Shown: positions 8,022 through 18,526 of the stretch, in pieces | How positions within the stretch are numbered: the stretch's first letter is position 1 | How the letters are laid out: the number at the start of each line of letters is the position of its first letter | From: Sneathiella sp. HT1-7 | Lineage (GTDB): Bacteria > Pseudomonadota > Alphaproteobacteria > Sneathiellales > Sneathiellaceae | Length of the DNA: 64,000 nucleotides | Assembly (NCBI RefSeq): GCF_020731145.1 | Contig: NZ_JAJFZN010000003.1 | Location: forward strand, 434,001 to 498,000 | Direction of reading: 5' to 3' | The notes under the pieces: generated by a model | What the model was told of the DNA's origin: nothing | Databases searched by the model: none | Seen by the model: the letters and a program-made list of their open reading frames with translations, nothing else | Position numbers and translations under genes: made by a program

Positions 8022-9059
8022 CTAGAACGCCCGTTCGATGGAGAAATCAACGGCCTCCAACAAGGCTTCCTTGGTCTCGCTCTCCTCAAAGATACCGAGG
8101 GCGTCTTTCGCCATCGCGCCGTAGTGGCGCGCGCGCTCGATGGTGTCCTCAAGCGCGGAATGCTTCTTGATGATTTCGAGTGCCTGCGCCAGATCGCCGT
8201 CCTGCTGATCGCCATCCTCGACAACCCGTTTCCAGAAAGCCCGTTCCTCCGCATTGCCACGGCGGAAGGAAAGAAGGATGGGCAGGGTGACTTTACCTTC
8301 ACGGAAATCATCACCAATGGCCTTGCCAAGTGCTTGCTGCTCGGCGGAATAATCAAGCGCGTCATCAACAAGCTGGAAGGCAATGCCGAGATTACGGCCA
8401 TAGCTTTCAAGTGCCTGCGCCTCGGCTTTGGGGCGATCCGCCACCACGGCACCGACCTCGCAGGCAGCGGCAAAGAGCGCGGCAGTTTTGGAGGCAATCA
8501 CCTGTAGATAACTGTCTTCGGTGGTGTTGGTATCGCCGACATTCATGAGCTGCATCACTTCGCCCTCCGCGATCACGGCGGAGGCGTTGGAGAGGATCGC
8601 GAGTACCTCAAGCGAGCCATCCTCGACCATCAGCTGGAAGGAGCGGCTGAACAGGAAATCGCCGACGAGCACGCTCGCCTGATTGCCCCAGAGGACATTG
8701 GCGGTTTCGTTCCCGCGCCTCAAATCACTTTCGTCCACCACATCGTCATGCAGCAAAGTGGCGGTATGGATAAACTCGACACAGGCCGCGAGCTTCTTCG
8801 CGCGGTCGCCCTGGTAGCCGCAGAGCTTGGCCGCGCCGAGGGTGAGAACCGGGCGCAATCGCTTGCCGCCCGCCGCGATCAGATGCTTCGCTAGCGTCGG
8901 GATCAGCTCCACCTCGCTATGCATCCGTTCCAGGATGATCTCGTTAGTATCGGCCAGATCCGCCTCGACAATGTCGAGCAGGCGTTTCAGGGTCGCTTTT
9001 GCGGGCTGTTCTTTTCTGTCGTCCAAGTTTACGATAATGGCCAAAGCTGCCTCGTTCAA
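8022..9059 (-). CDS. ispB: Long-chain polyprenyl diphosphate synthase (octa/decaprenyl type)
   Basis: 345 residues. A trans-prenyltransferase that extends farnesyl diphosphate with isopentenyl diphosphate to make the ubiquinone side chain. Both aspartate-rich motifs are present: DDVVDESDLRRG in the first half and LVDDALDY in the second, with GGKRLRP for substrate binding upstream. The length fits the family. The longest frame begins with TTG at 9059; the true start could be slightly further in. Followed by the tRNA-Pro gene on the same strand and divergent from the DUF2007 gene. The product chain length is not readable from sequence alone. Confidence 0.92.
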   Translation of the reverse strand: MNEAALAIIVNLDDRKEQPAKATLKRLLDIVEADLADTNEIILERMHSEVELIPTLAKHLIAAGGKRLRPVLTLGAAKLCGYQGDRAKKLAACVEFIHTATLLHDDVVDESDLRRGNETANVLWGNQASVLVGDFLFSRSFQLMVEDGSLEVLAILSNASAVIAEGEVMQLMNVGDTNTTEDSYLQVIASKTAALFAAACEVGAVVADRPKAEAQALESYGRNLGIAFQLVDDALDYSAEQQALGKAIGDDFREGKVTLPILLSFRRGNAEERAFWKRVVEDGDQQDGDLAQALEIIKKHSALEDTIERARHYGAMAKDALGIFEESETKEALLEAVDFSIERAF

Positions 9060-9160
9060 AGGGTCGCGGGATCGTTTAAATTATTCGGCAGAGCATAGCT
9101 TAAGATGACAGCGGGTCAAGTGATGGCGGTCATATCCGGGCCGCGAGTTAGGGGAATTTT

Positions 9161-9379
9161 GTGAAAGAACTTATAAGGTGTAATGATCCGGTACTGATCT
9201 CCTATATTGTTGCCGTCCTGAAGGACGAACAGATTGAGGCGATTGTGCTGGATGAACACACATCGATACTGGAAGGGAGTATCGGTGCCATCCAGCGGCG
9301 GATCATGGTGACGGAGGATGATCACGCCGCGGCGCAGCAAATTCTCGTGGATATCGGTGAGGCGGAGGCAAAGAGCTGA
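9161..9379 (+). CDS. DUF2007 small protein
   Basis: 72 residues starting at GTG with AGGGG upstream. The pattern of an N-terminal strand-helix (ELIRCNDPVLISYIVAVLKDEQI), a middle EHTS...GAIQRRIMV strand and a C-terminal helix DDHAAAQQIL fits DUF2007, described as putative signal-transducing proteins with a ferredoxin-like fold. The methyltransferase gene starts 2 bp after its stop, so the two are surely cotranscribed. No biochemical role known. Confidence 0.8.
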   Translation: MKELIRCNDPVLISYIVAVLKDEQIEAIVLDEHTSILEGSIGAIQRRIMVTEDDHAAAQQILVDIGEAEAKS

Positions 9380-9381
9380 AC

Positions 9382-10194
9382 ATGGGACTGGAGCGCGGAA
9401 ATATCTCCGTTGAGGGGGCGGCCGAATACACGGAAGACCGGTTTCTTGGTAACGCGTTGAGTATCACACAGCCGAGGGAAGGATTTCGCGCCGGATCGGA
9501 TGCGGTACTGCTCGGCGCGGCGGTTGAGGCAAAAGCAGGGGAGAGCTTGCTGGATGTCGGCTGTGGCGTTGGCACGGCGGGCTTCTGCGCACTTCATCGC
9601 CTGCCGGAGTGTCACCTTTGGGGGATCGAGTTACAGGCGGAGCTTGCTGCGCTTGCCCGGCTGAACATAGAAAAGAACGGCTTCGAGGATAAAACATCTG
9701 TTGTCGAGGCCGATATCGGCAACCGGAGTTCTTTCGCCGGGGTGACGGGCCCGGGCGGCAAACCGTTTCTGGAGGCAGGGTTCGATCATATTCTCACCAA
9801 TCCACCGTTCTATGGTAAGGGACGGGCACGCAGCGCCAAGACAGAAAATAAAACTCTTGCGCATATCGAAGGGAGCGTGGCCCTCCCTGAGTGGCTGCAA
9901 TTTTGTGTCGCGCGGGCGAAATCGAAAGGAACCGTAACGGTTATTCACCGGGCTGATCGGCTCGGCGATATTCTGGCTGTTCTTCAGAAAGGATGCGGAC
10001 GGCTGAAAGTTGTGCCTCTCTGGCCGGAGGCGGGACAATCGGCGAAACGGGTGATCGTGCAAGGTATCAAGGGGGACAAGAGCCCGCTGGAACTGATGCG
10101 AGGGCTGGTACTGCATGAAAAGGACGGAACACCGACAGCAGCCGCCACCGCCATCGCCCGCGAAGGCGCGGCGCTCAAATCCATGTTATCATGA
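9382..10194 (+). CDS. TrmN6-like methyltransferase (tRNA1(Val) A37 N6-methyltransferase family)
   Basis: 270 residues. A class I SAM methyltransferase with motif I LLDVGCGVGTAGFCAL, acidic residue GIELQ after strand 2, and the catalytic NPPF motif (ILTNPPFYGKG) used for exocyclic amine methylation. The N-terminal ITQPREGFRAGSDAVLL block is characteristic of the YfiC/TrmN6 group, which makes m6A37 in tRNA-Val. Two base pairs follow the upstream DUF2007 stop. Substrate inferred from the family. Confidence 0.87.
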   Translation: MGLERGNISVEGAAEYTEDRFLGNALSITQPREGFRAGSDAVLLGAAVEAKAGESLLDVGCGVGTAGFCALHRLPECHLWGIELQAELAALARLNIEKNGFEDKTSVVEADIGNRSSFAGVTGPGGKPFLEAGFDHILTNPPFYGKGRARSAKTENKTLAHIEGSVALPEWLQFCVARAKSKGTVTVIHRADRLGDILAVLQKGCGRLKVVPLWPEAGQSAKRVIVQGIKGDKSPLELMRGLVLHEKDGTPTAAATAIAREGAALKSMLS

Positions 10195-10235
10195 AAAGAC
10201 TTGTACAGAGCGGTTAAATCCTTACCTTTACGGCC

Positions 10236-11102
10236 ATGAATATAGTCAATCTTCTCAAAAAAACACCGCTCAAGCGGTTTTTCGATAAAGCGCCTCAAGT
10301 GGCTGTTTTGCCGCTTTATGGCGTGATCGCGCCCGGCGGCAACAAGCTGCGCGGCGAACATCTCAATCTAGCCAATCTTGCGGACCAGATAGAGGCGGCA
10401 TTCGACACCAAGCGGTTAAGTGCCGTAGTGCTCGCCATCAACTCGCCGGGAGGATCGCCGGTGCAGTCCTCGCTCATTTTTGACCGAATTCGTCAGTTGG
10501 CGGACGAGAAGGGCGTACCGGTTTATGCTTTCGCCGAAGATGTGATGGCATCGGGCGGTTACTGGCTGGGCCTTTGTGCAGATGAGATTTATATCAACAA
10601 GAATTCCGTGGTCGGCTCCATTGGGGTGGTCTCGGCGGGCTTCGGCTTTCCGGCGTTGCTGGAGAAAGTCGGCGTGGATCGGCGGCTTTATTCGGCGGGG
10701 GAGAACAAGATCAAGCTTGATCCCTTCAGCCCTGAGAAGGAAGACGATATTCTCTGGCTCAAGAAAATCCAGGGCGATATCCATAACAATTTCAAGGAGC
10801 TGGTGAAAACCCGGCGCGGCGAACGGCTTAAAAAACGCAAAGACAAGGAGTTGTTCTCCGGTGATGTCTGGATCGGGGAAAAGGCAGCGGAACTCGGCCT
10901 TGTCGATGGCATCGCTGATCTGCGATCCTTCTGCCGCGAAAAGTTTGGCGAAAAAGTTCGCTTTAACCTTGTTGAGGGACGACAGGGCTTCCTTGCCAAG
11001 AAACTTGGCCTCGCGCAGCAGCAGGCTATCGGCGCCGATGCGGTCGATGCTCTGATCACCGCTGTTCGTAACCAGTCCCTCTGGGGACGGTTCGGTTTAT
11101 GA
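10236..11102 (+). CDS. S49-family signal-peptide peptidase-like serine protease (SppA/SohB type)
   Basis: 288 residues. A crotonase-fold serine protease with INSPGGSP, ASGGYWLGLCADEIY and the nucleophile block VVGSIGV. The general-base lysine probably lies in the GENKIKLDPFS segment downstream. There is no obvious N-terminal signal anchor, so it is shorter than classic SohB and may associate peripherally with the membrane. The next small membrane protein gene starts 32 bp after the stop. The family trims residual signal peptides and other membrane peptides. Confidence 0.88.
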   Translation: MNIVNLLKKTPLKRFFDKAPQVAVLPLYGVIAPGGNKLRGEHLNLANLADQIEAAFDTKRLSAVVLAINSPGGSPVQSSLIFDRIRQLADEKGVPVYAFAEDVMASGGYWLGLCADEIYINKNSVVGSIGVVSAGFGFPALLEKVGVDRRLYSAGENKIKLDPFSPEKEDDILWLKKIQGDIHNNFKELVKTRRGERLKKRKDKELFSGDVWIGEKAAELGLVDGIADLRSFCREKFGEKVRFNLVEGRQGFLAKKLGLAQQQAIGADAVDALITAVRNQSLWGRFGL

Positions 11103-11134
11103 TTCGCAAGTCTCGGAAAGAGTAGGGCAGACGG

Positions 11135-11356
11135 ATGTTTTCACCGGTTAAAATCATTCTGATCGTTTTGGTGCTGATCGGTGTCTTTTTTGCCCATCGC
11201 TTTTATCGTAGTACGATTGCCCCAACCCTCGATAAATCAAGGAAGAACCGGGAATTCAAGGGCCAGTCGTCCGATAAAATGCTCGATCTGGAGGAATGCC
11301 CGCGCTGCGGCGCTTTCGTCGCGGACCTTGGCGATCACAGTTGCAAGGATAAATAG
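11135..11356 (+). CDS. Small membrane protein with C-terminal Cys-rich motif
   Basis: 73 residues. A single N-terminal membrane helix (VKIILIVLVLIGVFFAHRFY) is followed by a basic linker and a short zinc-ribbon-like end ECPRCGAFV...DHSC with Cys-x2-Cys plus His and Cys. The stretch MLDLEECPRCG resembles small uncharacterised proteobacterial proteins. It follows the S49 peptidase by 32 bp, so a membrane-quality-control link is possible but unproven. Confidence 0.7.
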   Translation: MFSPVKIILIVLVLIGVFFAHRFYRSTIAPTLDKSRKNREFKGQSSDKMLDLEECPRCGAFVADLGDHSCKDK

Positions 11357-11444
11357 AGCAAAGCGGGCTGTGGCCGGTTGACCCGCTCGTTGCGGGGCTT
11401 TATGTTGCACCGCAAATTCTCTCTTAGCAGTGTGGTCTGTAATT

Positions 11445-12338
11445 ATGGCGGGTAATCTGGCCTCCGCGCCGTCCAATTCCTTTCAGGATCTGATCCTGAC
11501 CCTACAACATTTCTGGTCATCGAAGGGCTGCGTTATCTTGCAGCCCTATGACATGGAAGTGGGCGCCGGAACGTTTCATCCGGCGACGACCCTGCGCGCA
11601 CTCGGCCCGGAGCCGTGGAAAGCCGCCTATGTGCAGCCCTCGCGCCGCCCGACCGACGGCCGCTATGGCGAGAACCCCAACCGCACGCAGCATTACTACC
11701 AGTTCCAGGTACTCCTGAAACCGTCCCCGGATAACATTCAGGAACTCTATCTTGAAAGCATCTATGCCCTCGGGATTGACCCTAAGAACCATGATATTCG
11801 CTTTGTCGAAGATGATTGGGAAAGCCCGACCCTGGGCGCCTGGGGCCTCGGCTGGGAAGTCTGGTGCGACGGGATGGAAGTGAGCCAGTTCACCTTCTTC
11901 CAGCAGGTCGGCGGCTATGAATGCAGCCCGGTCTCCGGCGAACTGACCTACGGGCTTGAACGTCTTGCCATGTATGTGCAGGGCGTCGATCGCATGTTCG
12001 ACCTGAAATGGAACAGCGAAGGCGTCACCTATGGCGATGTCTTTCTGCAGAACGAGAAGGAATTCTCCGCCTATAATTTCGAGCATTCGAATGTGGATAT
12101 CCTGCTTCGTCATTTTGAGGATGCGGAAGTCCAGTGCCAGGAGATTCTGGCCGAGGGGCTTGCGCTGCCGGCCTATGACCAATGCATGAAGGCGAGCCAT
12201 CTTTTCAACCTTCTCGATGCGCGCGGCGTCATCAGCGTGACTGAGCGCGCCGCCTATATCGGGCGGGTGAGGGCGCTTGCCAAGGGCTGCGCGACGGCCT
12301 GGCTCAAGGGCCGCGGACATCTGGCGGAGGAGGCATAA
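11445..12338 (+). CDS. glyQ: Glycyl-tRNA synthetase alpha subunit
   Basis: About 297 residues from ATG 11445 (a GTG at 11430 would add five). The catalytic subunit of the bacterial alpha2beta2 glycyl-tRNA synthetase. Conserved blocks are visible: [13 protein letters not shown] at the start, [56 protein letters not shown] and [12 protein letters not shown]. It ends next to glyS with adjoining stop and start. No clear ribosome binding site precedes either start, so the exact N-terminus is uncertain. Confidence 0.96.
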   Translation: MAGNLASAPSNSFQDLILTLQHFWSSKGCVILQPYDMEVGAGTFHPATTLRALGPEPWKAAYVQPSRRPTDGRYGENPNRTQHYYQFQVLLKPSPDNIQELYLESIYALGIDPKNHDIRFVEDDWESPTLGAWGLGWEVWCDGMEVSQFTFFQQVGGYECSPVSGELTYGLERLAMYVQGVDRMFDLKWNSEGVTYGDVFLQNEKEFSAYNFEHSNVDILLRHFEDAEVQCQEILAEGLALPAYDQCMKASHLFNLLDARGVISVTERAAYIGRVRALAKGCATAWLKGRGHLAEEA

Positions 12339-14396
12339 ATGGCGGAATTGTTGCTGGAGCTTTTCTCCGAGGAAATCCCTGCGCGCATGCAGAACAAGGC
12401 GGCGGACGATCTGGTTCGCTTGGTGAGTGCTGGGCTGAAAGACGCCGGACTCGCATTCGAAAGCGCTCGCGGATTTGCGACGGCGCGGCGCCTTGCGCTT
12501 GTTATTGATGGCTTGCCGGTCGCTCAGCAGGATACGTCAGAGGAACGGCGTGGCCCCCGTGTCGGCGCCCCGGACAAGGCAGTGGAAGGTTTCCTGAAAT
12601 CCGCCGGGCTCTCCCGTGATCAACTTGAGGAACGCGAGACGGAGAAGGGCAGCTTTTACTATGCTGTGATTGAGAGTAAAGGTCGGTCGACGATTGAGGT
12701 GCTGCCTGCGCTCCTGAATGCGGCGATCTCCGCCGTGCCCTGGCCGAAGCCGATGAAATGGGGCAGCTACACCGCCCGCTGGGTGCGTCCGCTCCACAAT
12801 ATTCTCTGCCTGTTTGACGGCAAGACGGTCCCTTTGAGCTGGGAGCATCTGACGGCCAATGACCAGACCTTCGGTCATCGCTTTATGGCACCGGCGGCAA
12901 TTTCTGTGAAGGATTTTACCGATTATCGGGCGCGGCTTAAAACCGCCTATGTTGTGCTGGATGCCGCAGAGCGCGCGAAGATTATCGCGGCGGATGCGAC
13001 GCGGCTGGCTGTGGATGAGGGGTTGACCCTTATTGATGATCCGGCGTTGCTCACGGAAGTTGCGGGCCTCGTCGAATGGCCGGAAAGCCTGATCGGCTCG
13101 ATCGATACCAGCTTCCTTGAAGTGCCTCAGGAGGCGTTGATTTCTGCTATGCGCAGTCATCAGAAGTATTTCTCTCTTGCCGGGCCGGATGGCAAAATGG
13201 CCCCGCGCTTTATCGTGGTGGCGAATTTGCGTGCGGAAGATGGCGGCAAGCTGATCACCGCAGGGAACGAGCGGGTCCTGAGTGCGCGCCTGTCGGACGC
13301 GAAATTCTTTTGGGACAAGGATCGCGAAAAAAACCTTGAGGCCCGCGTACCCGATCTCGACAAGATCATTTTTCATGCGAAGCTCGGCACGGTGCGGGAT
13401 AAAGTTGAACGGATCATTAAGCTGACCGCAGAGATTGCGCCCTATGTGCCGAACTCTGATGCCGATATGGCAGCACGGGCGGCCTTGCTTGCGAAAGCTG
13501 ATCTCAGCACCGAAATGGTGGGTGAGTTTGCCGATTTGCAGGGGTTGATGGGCCGGTATTATGCGGCACATGACGGGGAGAATGAGGCCGTCGCGACAGC
13601 CATTCAGGAGCATTACTCCCCGCTCGGTCCGAACGATACATGCCCGTCCGAACCGACAAGCGTTATCGTTGCGCTCGCGGACAAGATAGATACCCTTACC
13701 GGCTTCTTCGCTATAGATGAAAAACCAACTGGATCTAAAGACCCATATGCGCTTCGCCGCGCAGCTCTGGGCGTGATCCGTTTGGTGCTGGAAAACAACC
13801 TGCGCCTGCCACTCTTGGAGATTTTCGAGAAATCAGGGGCGCTGCAATCAATACAGGAAACACTCAACGCGGATGAGCTACTCGCCTTTTTTGCCGACCG
13901 GTTGAAGGTGCATCTGAAAGAGCAGAATATCCGCCATGACTATATCAGCGCCGCCTTCGGTGAGGGGGGGGAAGACGATCTCGTCCGTCTGATGGCGCGG
14001 GTTGAGGCACTCTCAAATTTCCTCGGCTCCGATGATGGGGCGAATTTGTTGATTGCCTATCGCCGTGCGGCCAATATCCTCCGGATTGAGGAGAAGAAGG
14101 ACGGAACCTCCTATGACCAGCCGGTTGATGAAAGCCTGCTGGAAGACGGGGCGGAGAAGGCCCTGCATGAACGTATGCATGAAGTTTCTAACCTTGTTTC
14201 GGGAGCGATTTCTCATGATGAGTTTGAAGCGGCGGGAACAGCGGCGGCGGCGTTGCGCAAACCCGTCGATGCTTTCTTCGACAAGGTGACGGTGAATGCT
14301 GATGACGCGGCACTCCGGGCGAACCGGCTCCGGCTTCTTTCCACAATCCGCAATCTTTTGGACCAACTCGCGGATTTATCGAAAATAGAAGGCTAA
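12339..14396 (+). CDS. glyS: Glycyl-tRNA synthetase beta subunit
   Basis: 685 residues, usual family length. It begins [18 protein letters not shown], the classic GlyS N-terminus, and contains [45 protein letters not shown]-like sequence and a C-terminal HD/anticodon-binding region with [15 protein letters not shown]. The beta subunit binds the tRNA. It follows glyQ directly and precedes ppdK by 78 bp. Confidence 0.96.
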   Translation: MAELLLELFSEEIPARMQNKAADDLVRLVSAGLKDAGLAFESARGFATARRLALVIDGLPVAQQDTSEERRGPRVGAPDKAVEGFLKSAGLSRDQLEERETEKGSFYYAVIESKGRSTIEVLPALLNAAISAVPWPKPMKWGSYTARWVRPLHNILCLFDGKTVPLSWEHLTANDQTFGHRFMAPAAISVKDFTDYRARLKTAYVVLDAAERAKIIAADATRLAVDEGLTLIDDPALLTEVAGLVEWPESLIGSIDTSFLEVPQEALISAMRSHQKYFSLAGPDGKMAPRFIVVANLRAEDGGKLITAGNERVLSARLSDAKFFWDKDREKNLEARVPDLDKIIFHAKLGTVRDKVERIIKLTAEIAPYVPNSDADMAARAALLAKADLSTEMVGEFADLQGLMGRYYAAHDGENEAVATAIQEHYSPLGPNDTCPSEPTSVIVALADKIDTLTGFFAIDEKPTGSKDPYALRRAALGVIRLVLENNLRLPLLEIFEKSGALQSIQETLNADELLAFFADRLKVHLKEQNIRHDYISAAFGEGGEDDLVRLMARVEALSNFLGSDDGANLLIAYRRAANILRIEEKKDGTSYDQPVDESLLEDGAEKALHERMHEVSNLVSGAISHDEFEAAGTAAAALRKPVDAFFDKVTVNADDAALRANRLRLLSTIRNLLDQLADLSKIEG

Positions 14397-14474
14397 TTTT
14401 TACTTTTTACGCGTATGAGCATCTGTATGACTCTAAAAAGTGAGTGAATTTAACATCAGAAGGGCGATATCGAG

Positions 14475-17153
14475 ATGACGAAGTGGGTATATTCTTTTGG
14501 CGATGGCAAGGCGGATGGCACAGCGGAGATGCGTAATCTGCTGGGCGGTAAGGGTGCGAACCTGGCAGAGATGAGCAATCTTGGCCTTCCGGTACCGTCG
14601 GGCTTTACCATCACGACGGAAGTCTGTACGGCCTTTCTGGAAAATAATGAGATCTATCCCGATACACTTGCCGGACAGGTTGATGCGGCGATTGCCGAGA
14701 TTGAAGATTCCGTCGGCGGCGGTTTTGGTAATGCGGAAAAACCGTTGCTGGTGTCGGTACGCTCCGGTGCGCGGGCGTCGATGCCGGGTATGATGGATAC
14801 GGTCCTTAATCTCGGACTTAATGATGAGACTGTGAAGGGGCTGGAGGCACAAAGTGGCGACAAGCGCTTTGCCTATGACAGCTACCGCCGCTTTATCCAG
14901 ATGTATTCCGATGTCGTGCTCGGCGTGGATCACTATCATTTTGAAGAACTTCTCGAAGTTTTGAAAGAAGAAAACGGCTTTCATCTCGATACCGATCTCG
15001 CGGCGGATGACTGGGAAAAGCTCGTCGGGCAATATAAACAGAAAGTTGAAGAAGAACTCGGCCGACCATTCCCACAGGATGTACAGGATCAGCTCTGGGG
15101 TGCCATTGGCGCCGTGTTCAGCTCCTGGACGAACCAGCGTGCGATCACCTATCGCCGCCTTCATGATATCCCGGCAAGCTGGGGCACGGCCGTCAATGTA
15201 CAGGCAATGGTTTTCGGTAATATGGGGGATGACAGTGCGACCGGCGTCGCCTTCACTCGCGATCCATCTACGGGTCAGAAGATCTTCTACGGTGAATTCC
15301 TCGTGAATGCGCAGGGCGAGGATGTGGTTGCGGGTATCCGCACACCGCAGAACCTGACCAAGCAATCGCGTCTTGATGCGGGCTCTGAGGCCCCATCTAT
15401 GGAGGAGGTCTTCCCCGAAGTTTTTGCCCAGCTTGTTGAGGTCTATAAAAAGCTCGAAGCGCATTATCACGACATGCAGGATATCGAGTTTACCGTCCAG
15501 CAGGGCAAACTCTGGATGTTGCAAACCCGGTCTGGCAAACGCACGGCGAAAGCGGCGCTTAAAATTGCCATCGACATGGTGAACGAAGGGCTTATCGACA
15601 AGAATGAGGCGATCAAACGCATTGATCCGGCCTCTCTCGATCAACTCCTGCATCCGACGCTCGACCCGGCTGCGGAACGCAATGTCATTGCACGTGGCTT
15701 GCCGGCGAGCCCCGGGGCCGCCTCTGGGCAGATCGTCTTTAATAGTGATGAAGCGGAAGCCCTCGCGGGCGAAGGAAAATCCGTCATTCTGGTTCGTATT
15801 GAAACAAGTCCCGAAGATATTCACGGCATGCATGCGGCGAAAGGCATTCTCACAAGCCGTGGCGGCATGACCAGCCATGCGGCGGTTGTTGCGCGCGGCA
15901 TGGGCCGGGCCTGCGTCTCAGGTGCGGGATCGCTCAATATCGATTACAAGAACGAGACACTGAGTGTGCTCGGCGAAACCTATAAAAAGGGCGATATCGT
16001 CACCATTGACGGTGGCAGCGGCGAGGTGATGCTAGGCTCGGTCGATATGATTATGCCGGAACTGTCCGGGGAGTTTGGTGAGTTGATGTCCTGGGCCGAT
16101 GAAATCCGCCGCATGAAAGTGCGCGCCAATGCGGAAACGCCGCTCGATGCGGAAACCGCGCGGAAATTTGGTGCGGAAGGTGTCGGCCTATGCCGGACCG
16201 AACATATGTTCTTCGATGCGGAGCGGATTGTCTCCGTTCGTCAGATGATCCTGTCTGAAACAATAGAGGAACGGCGGGACGCGCTGGCCAAGCTGCTCCC
16301 TTATCAGCGCGGTGACTTTATCGAGCTGTTCCGCATCATGGCGGGGCTGCCGGTGACCATCCGGCTTCTCGATCCGCCGCTCCATGAATTCCTGCCCAAA
16401 ACGGATGAGGAAATCGACGATCTGGCCAAAGCACTTGGTGCGGAACCAGCGAAACTGCGTCACAGGGCGTTACAGCTTCATGAGTTTAACCCGATGCTCG
16501 GCCATCGTGGTTGCCGCCTCGGTATTTCTTTTCCGGAAATATACGAGATGCAGGCCCGCGCGATCCTTGAGGCCGCCGCGGAGGTTAGCAAGGAACTTGG
16601 CGCGACTGTGATTCCCGAGATCATGATTCCGCTGGTCGCTACAGAACGTGAGTTGGAAATCCTGAAAGACAAAATTAAGGCTGTTGCCGACGCGATCCAT
16701 GACGAGACCGGCAAGGAGATTGAATATCTCATCGGCACGATGATCGAGCTGCCACGCGCCGCACTCCGGGCGGGGGATATCGCGAAAGAGGCTGAGTTCT
16801 TCTCCTTTGGGACGAATGACCTCACCCAAACGACCTATGGCATCAGCCGGGACGATAGTGGCTCCTTCCTGGAAGATTATGTGAACCAGGGGATCTATGA
16901 AACCGACCCCTTTGTTTCCCTCGATCAGGAAGGCGTTGGCGAACTGGTGCAGATTGCTGTCGATCGTGGCCGCGAGACGCGTGCCGATATCAAACTCGGC
17001 ATATGCGGTGAACATGGCGGCGATCCGGCCAGTATCGATTTCTGCGAGCGGGTTGGCCTCGATTATGTCTCCTGCTCTCCTTACCGTGTGCCGATCGCAC
17101 GCCTTGCGGCGGCTCAGGCTGCGCTGGGATTACTGCGGGTCTCCGAAGCCTGA
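14475..17153 (+). CDS. ppdK: Pyruvate, phosphate dikinase
   Basis: 892 residues. Interconverts pyruvate, ATP and phosphate with phosphoenolpyruvate, AMP and pyrophosphate. Domain order is as expected: N-terminal ATP-grasp (GGKGANLAEM, SVRSGARASMPGMMDT), central swivelling phosphohistidine domain (TSRGGMTSHAAVVARGMG, with His in the TSHAA block) and C-terminal PEP/pyruvate TIM barrel (GLCRTEHMFF, GTNDLTQTTYG, KLGICGEHGGDP). Position after glyQS is common in alphaproteobacteria. A Rho-independent terminator follows. Confidence 0.97.
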   Translation: MTKWVYSFGDGKADGTAEMRNLLGGKGANLAEMSNLGLPVPSGFTITTEVCTAFLENNEIYPDTLAGQVDAAIAEIEDSVGGGFGNAEKPLLVSVRSGARASMPGMMDTVLNLGLNDETVKGLEAQSGDKRFAYDSYRRFIQMYSDVVLGVDHYHFEELLEVLKEENGFHLDTDLAADDWEKLVGQYKQKVEEELGRPFPQDVQDQLWGAIGAVFSSWTNQRAITYRRLHDIPASWGTAVNVQAMVFGNMGDDSATGVAFTRDPSTGQKIFYGEFLVNAQGEDVVAGIRTPQNLTKQSRLDAGSEAPSMEEVFPEVFAQLVEVYKKLEAHYHDMQDIEFTVQQGKLWMLQTRSGKRTAKAALKIAIDMVNEGLIDKNEAIKRIDPASLDQLLHPTLDPAAERNVIARGLPASPGAASGQIVFNSDEAEALAGEGKSVILVRIETSPEDIHGMHAAKGILTSRGGMTSHAAVVARGMGRACVSGAGSLNIDYKNETLSVLGETYKKGDIVTIDGGSGEVMLGSVDMIMPELSGEFGELMSWADEIRRMKVRANAETPLDAETARKFGAEGVGLCRTEHMFFDAERIVSVRQMILSETIEERRDALAKLLPYQRGDFIELFRIMAGLPVTIRLLDPPLHEFLPKTDEEIDDLAKALGAEPAKLRHRALQLHEFNPMLGHRGCRLGISFPEIYEMQARAILEAAAEVSKELGATVIPEIMIPLVATERELEILKDKIKAVADAIHDETGKEIEYLIGTMIELPRAALRAGDIAKEAEFFSFGTNDLTQTTYGISRDDSGSFLEDYVNQGIYETDPFVSLDQEGVGELVQIAVDRGRETRADIKLGICGEHGGDPASIDFCERVGLDYVSCSPYRVPIARLAAAQAALGLLRVSEA

Positions 17154-17175
17154 TCGGATTGGAGTTTCAATCAAA

Positions 17176-17206
17176 AGAAAAGCCCGGATTGCTCCGGGCT
17201 TTTTTA
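17176..17206. terminator. Bidirectional Rho-independent terminator between ppdK and apbC
   Basis: Stem AAGCCCGGA / TCCGGGCTT (17180-17188 and 17193-17201) is followed by a T run on the plus strand and preceded by an A-rich run, so it can serve both convergent genes. Confidence 0.88.
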
Positions 17207-18337
17207 TTATTCGATGACGATCTTGGGGCCAGATGAAGAACTGAGGCTTTCCTCGATTTTCCCTTGAACCTTCGCCGCCAGATCGCGGTAGATTTTGGCG
17301 TGCGGGCTGTCCGGTTCCGTTGCGGTGATTGGTGTGCCCGCATCAGAGGTTTTGCGGATATCCATATGCAGTGGCACTTCGCCCAGGAAGTCGACGCCGA
17401 GTTCGTTCGCAGTTTCATGAGCACCGCCATGTCCGAAGATGTCGGACCGCTCCCCGCAGGACGGGCAGAGGAAATAGCTCATATTCTCGATAATGCCGAA
17501 CACAGGCACGTCGACTTTTCGAAACATATTCAATCCCTTACGGGCATCGATTAATGCTATATCTTGTGGTGTCGAGACGATTACAGCGCCGGCGAGTGGT
17601 ACGCGCTGGGCCAACGTCAATTGCGCATCGCCGGTGCCGGGGGGCATATCGACGACAAGCACGTCCAATTCTCCCCAATCCACATCGAATACCATCTGTT
17701 GCAGTGCGCTCATGATCATGGGACCGCGCCAGATCATCGGCGTGTCCTCCTCTACAAGGAAGCCCATGGACATGACCTTCAGGCCCCATTTTTCCATCGG
17801 GATGAGCTTTTTGCCATCTTTTGAGTCTGGTTTGCCTTTCAGGCCGAGCATCCGCGGGAGGGAAGGGCCGTAAACATCGGCATCGAGCATCCCGACTTTT
17901 AGGCCGAGCGCGGAAAGCCCAAGTGCAAGATTAACGGCGCAGGTGGATTTACCTACGCCACCTTTACCAGAGGCGACGGCAACGATGGCGGCAACGCCCG
18001 GTACTTCCGGCTTTTGCGCAGGTTGTTGCGGCGCCTGTTTTTGCTGGGGTTGGCGGGGCGGGGCCGAAGGCGCAGCTTCCGGCGCAGCCTGTTCCGCCGT
18101 CAATACAACACTTGCCGATTTGACACCGGGTAGATTGAAGACCGCATCTTCACATTTCTTGCGAAGGAGTTCCATCTCACCCGCGTCTTTCGGGTTGATT
18201 TCAAGCGCGAAACCGACATTGCCTTCCTTGATCACCAGGCCGGCAATCAGGCCAAGTGCGACCACGCTTTTGCCTGACTTTTCGTCGATAACCTGATCGA
18301 GGCAATTGAGGATGGTTTGCTCATTTATTGCTGACAT
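17207..18337 (-). CDS. apbC: Mrp/NBP35-type Fe-S cluster carrier ATPase
   Basis: About 376 residues from ATG 18337, which has GGAG 10 bp upstream; a frame extension to 18460 has no such signal. The N-terminal MIP18/DUF59 domain is followed by a Pro/Gln-rich linker and the ParA-like ATPase with the deviant Walker A GKGGVGKST, VDMPPGTGD and a CPSC motif (NMSYFLCPSCG) that holds the bridging Fe-S cluster. Carries Fe-S clusters to apoproteins in the cytosol. Divergent from hflK. Confidence 0.94.
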   Translation of the reverse strand: MSAINEQTILNCLDQVIDEKSGKSVVALGLIAGLVIKEGNVGFALEINPKDAGEMELLRKKCEDAVFNLPGVKSASVVLTAEQAAPEAAPSAPPRQPQQKQAPQQPAQKPEVPGVAAIVAVASGKGGVGKSTCAVNLALGLSALGLKVGMLDADVYGPSLPRMLGLKGKPDSKDGKKLIPMEKWGLKVMSMGFLVEEDTPMIWRGPMIMSALQQMVFDVDWGELDVLVVDMPPGTGDAQLTLAQRVPLAGAVIVSTPQDIALIDARKGLNMFRKVDVPVFGIIENMSYFLCPSCGERSDIFGHGGAHETANELGVDFLGEVPLHMDIRKTSDAGTPITATEPDSPHAKIYRDLAAKVQGKIEESLSSSSGPKIVIE

Positions 18338-18526
18338 GCTTGAAAACTCCGCTTCGGACACAAAATGGTAGGCATAGACTAAAAATCTGCACGAATGCGG
18401 ATTGAGAGAAATAAAGCGTTCTCGACCCGTGTTCCGTTGCAGAATGTTGCAGGGTGTCATATAACGCGACTACGTAAAGTTAGCAAACGCGCAAAATCAG
18501 CGCAGAAATGAAGGAGAGGCGACCAT

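Noticed and set aside
14433-15878. Long minus-strand reading frame (481 codons) opposite ppdK
   Set aside because: It is the shadow of the strongly conserved ppdK frame, with no ribosome site and an Arg/His/Ile-rich composition typical of antisense frames.
18338-18460. N-terminal extension of the apbC product
   Set aside because: The extra 41 residues do not fit the MIP18 domain start, and ATG 18337 has a good ribosome site.
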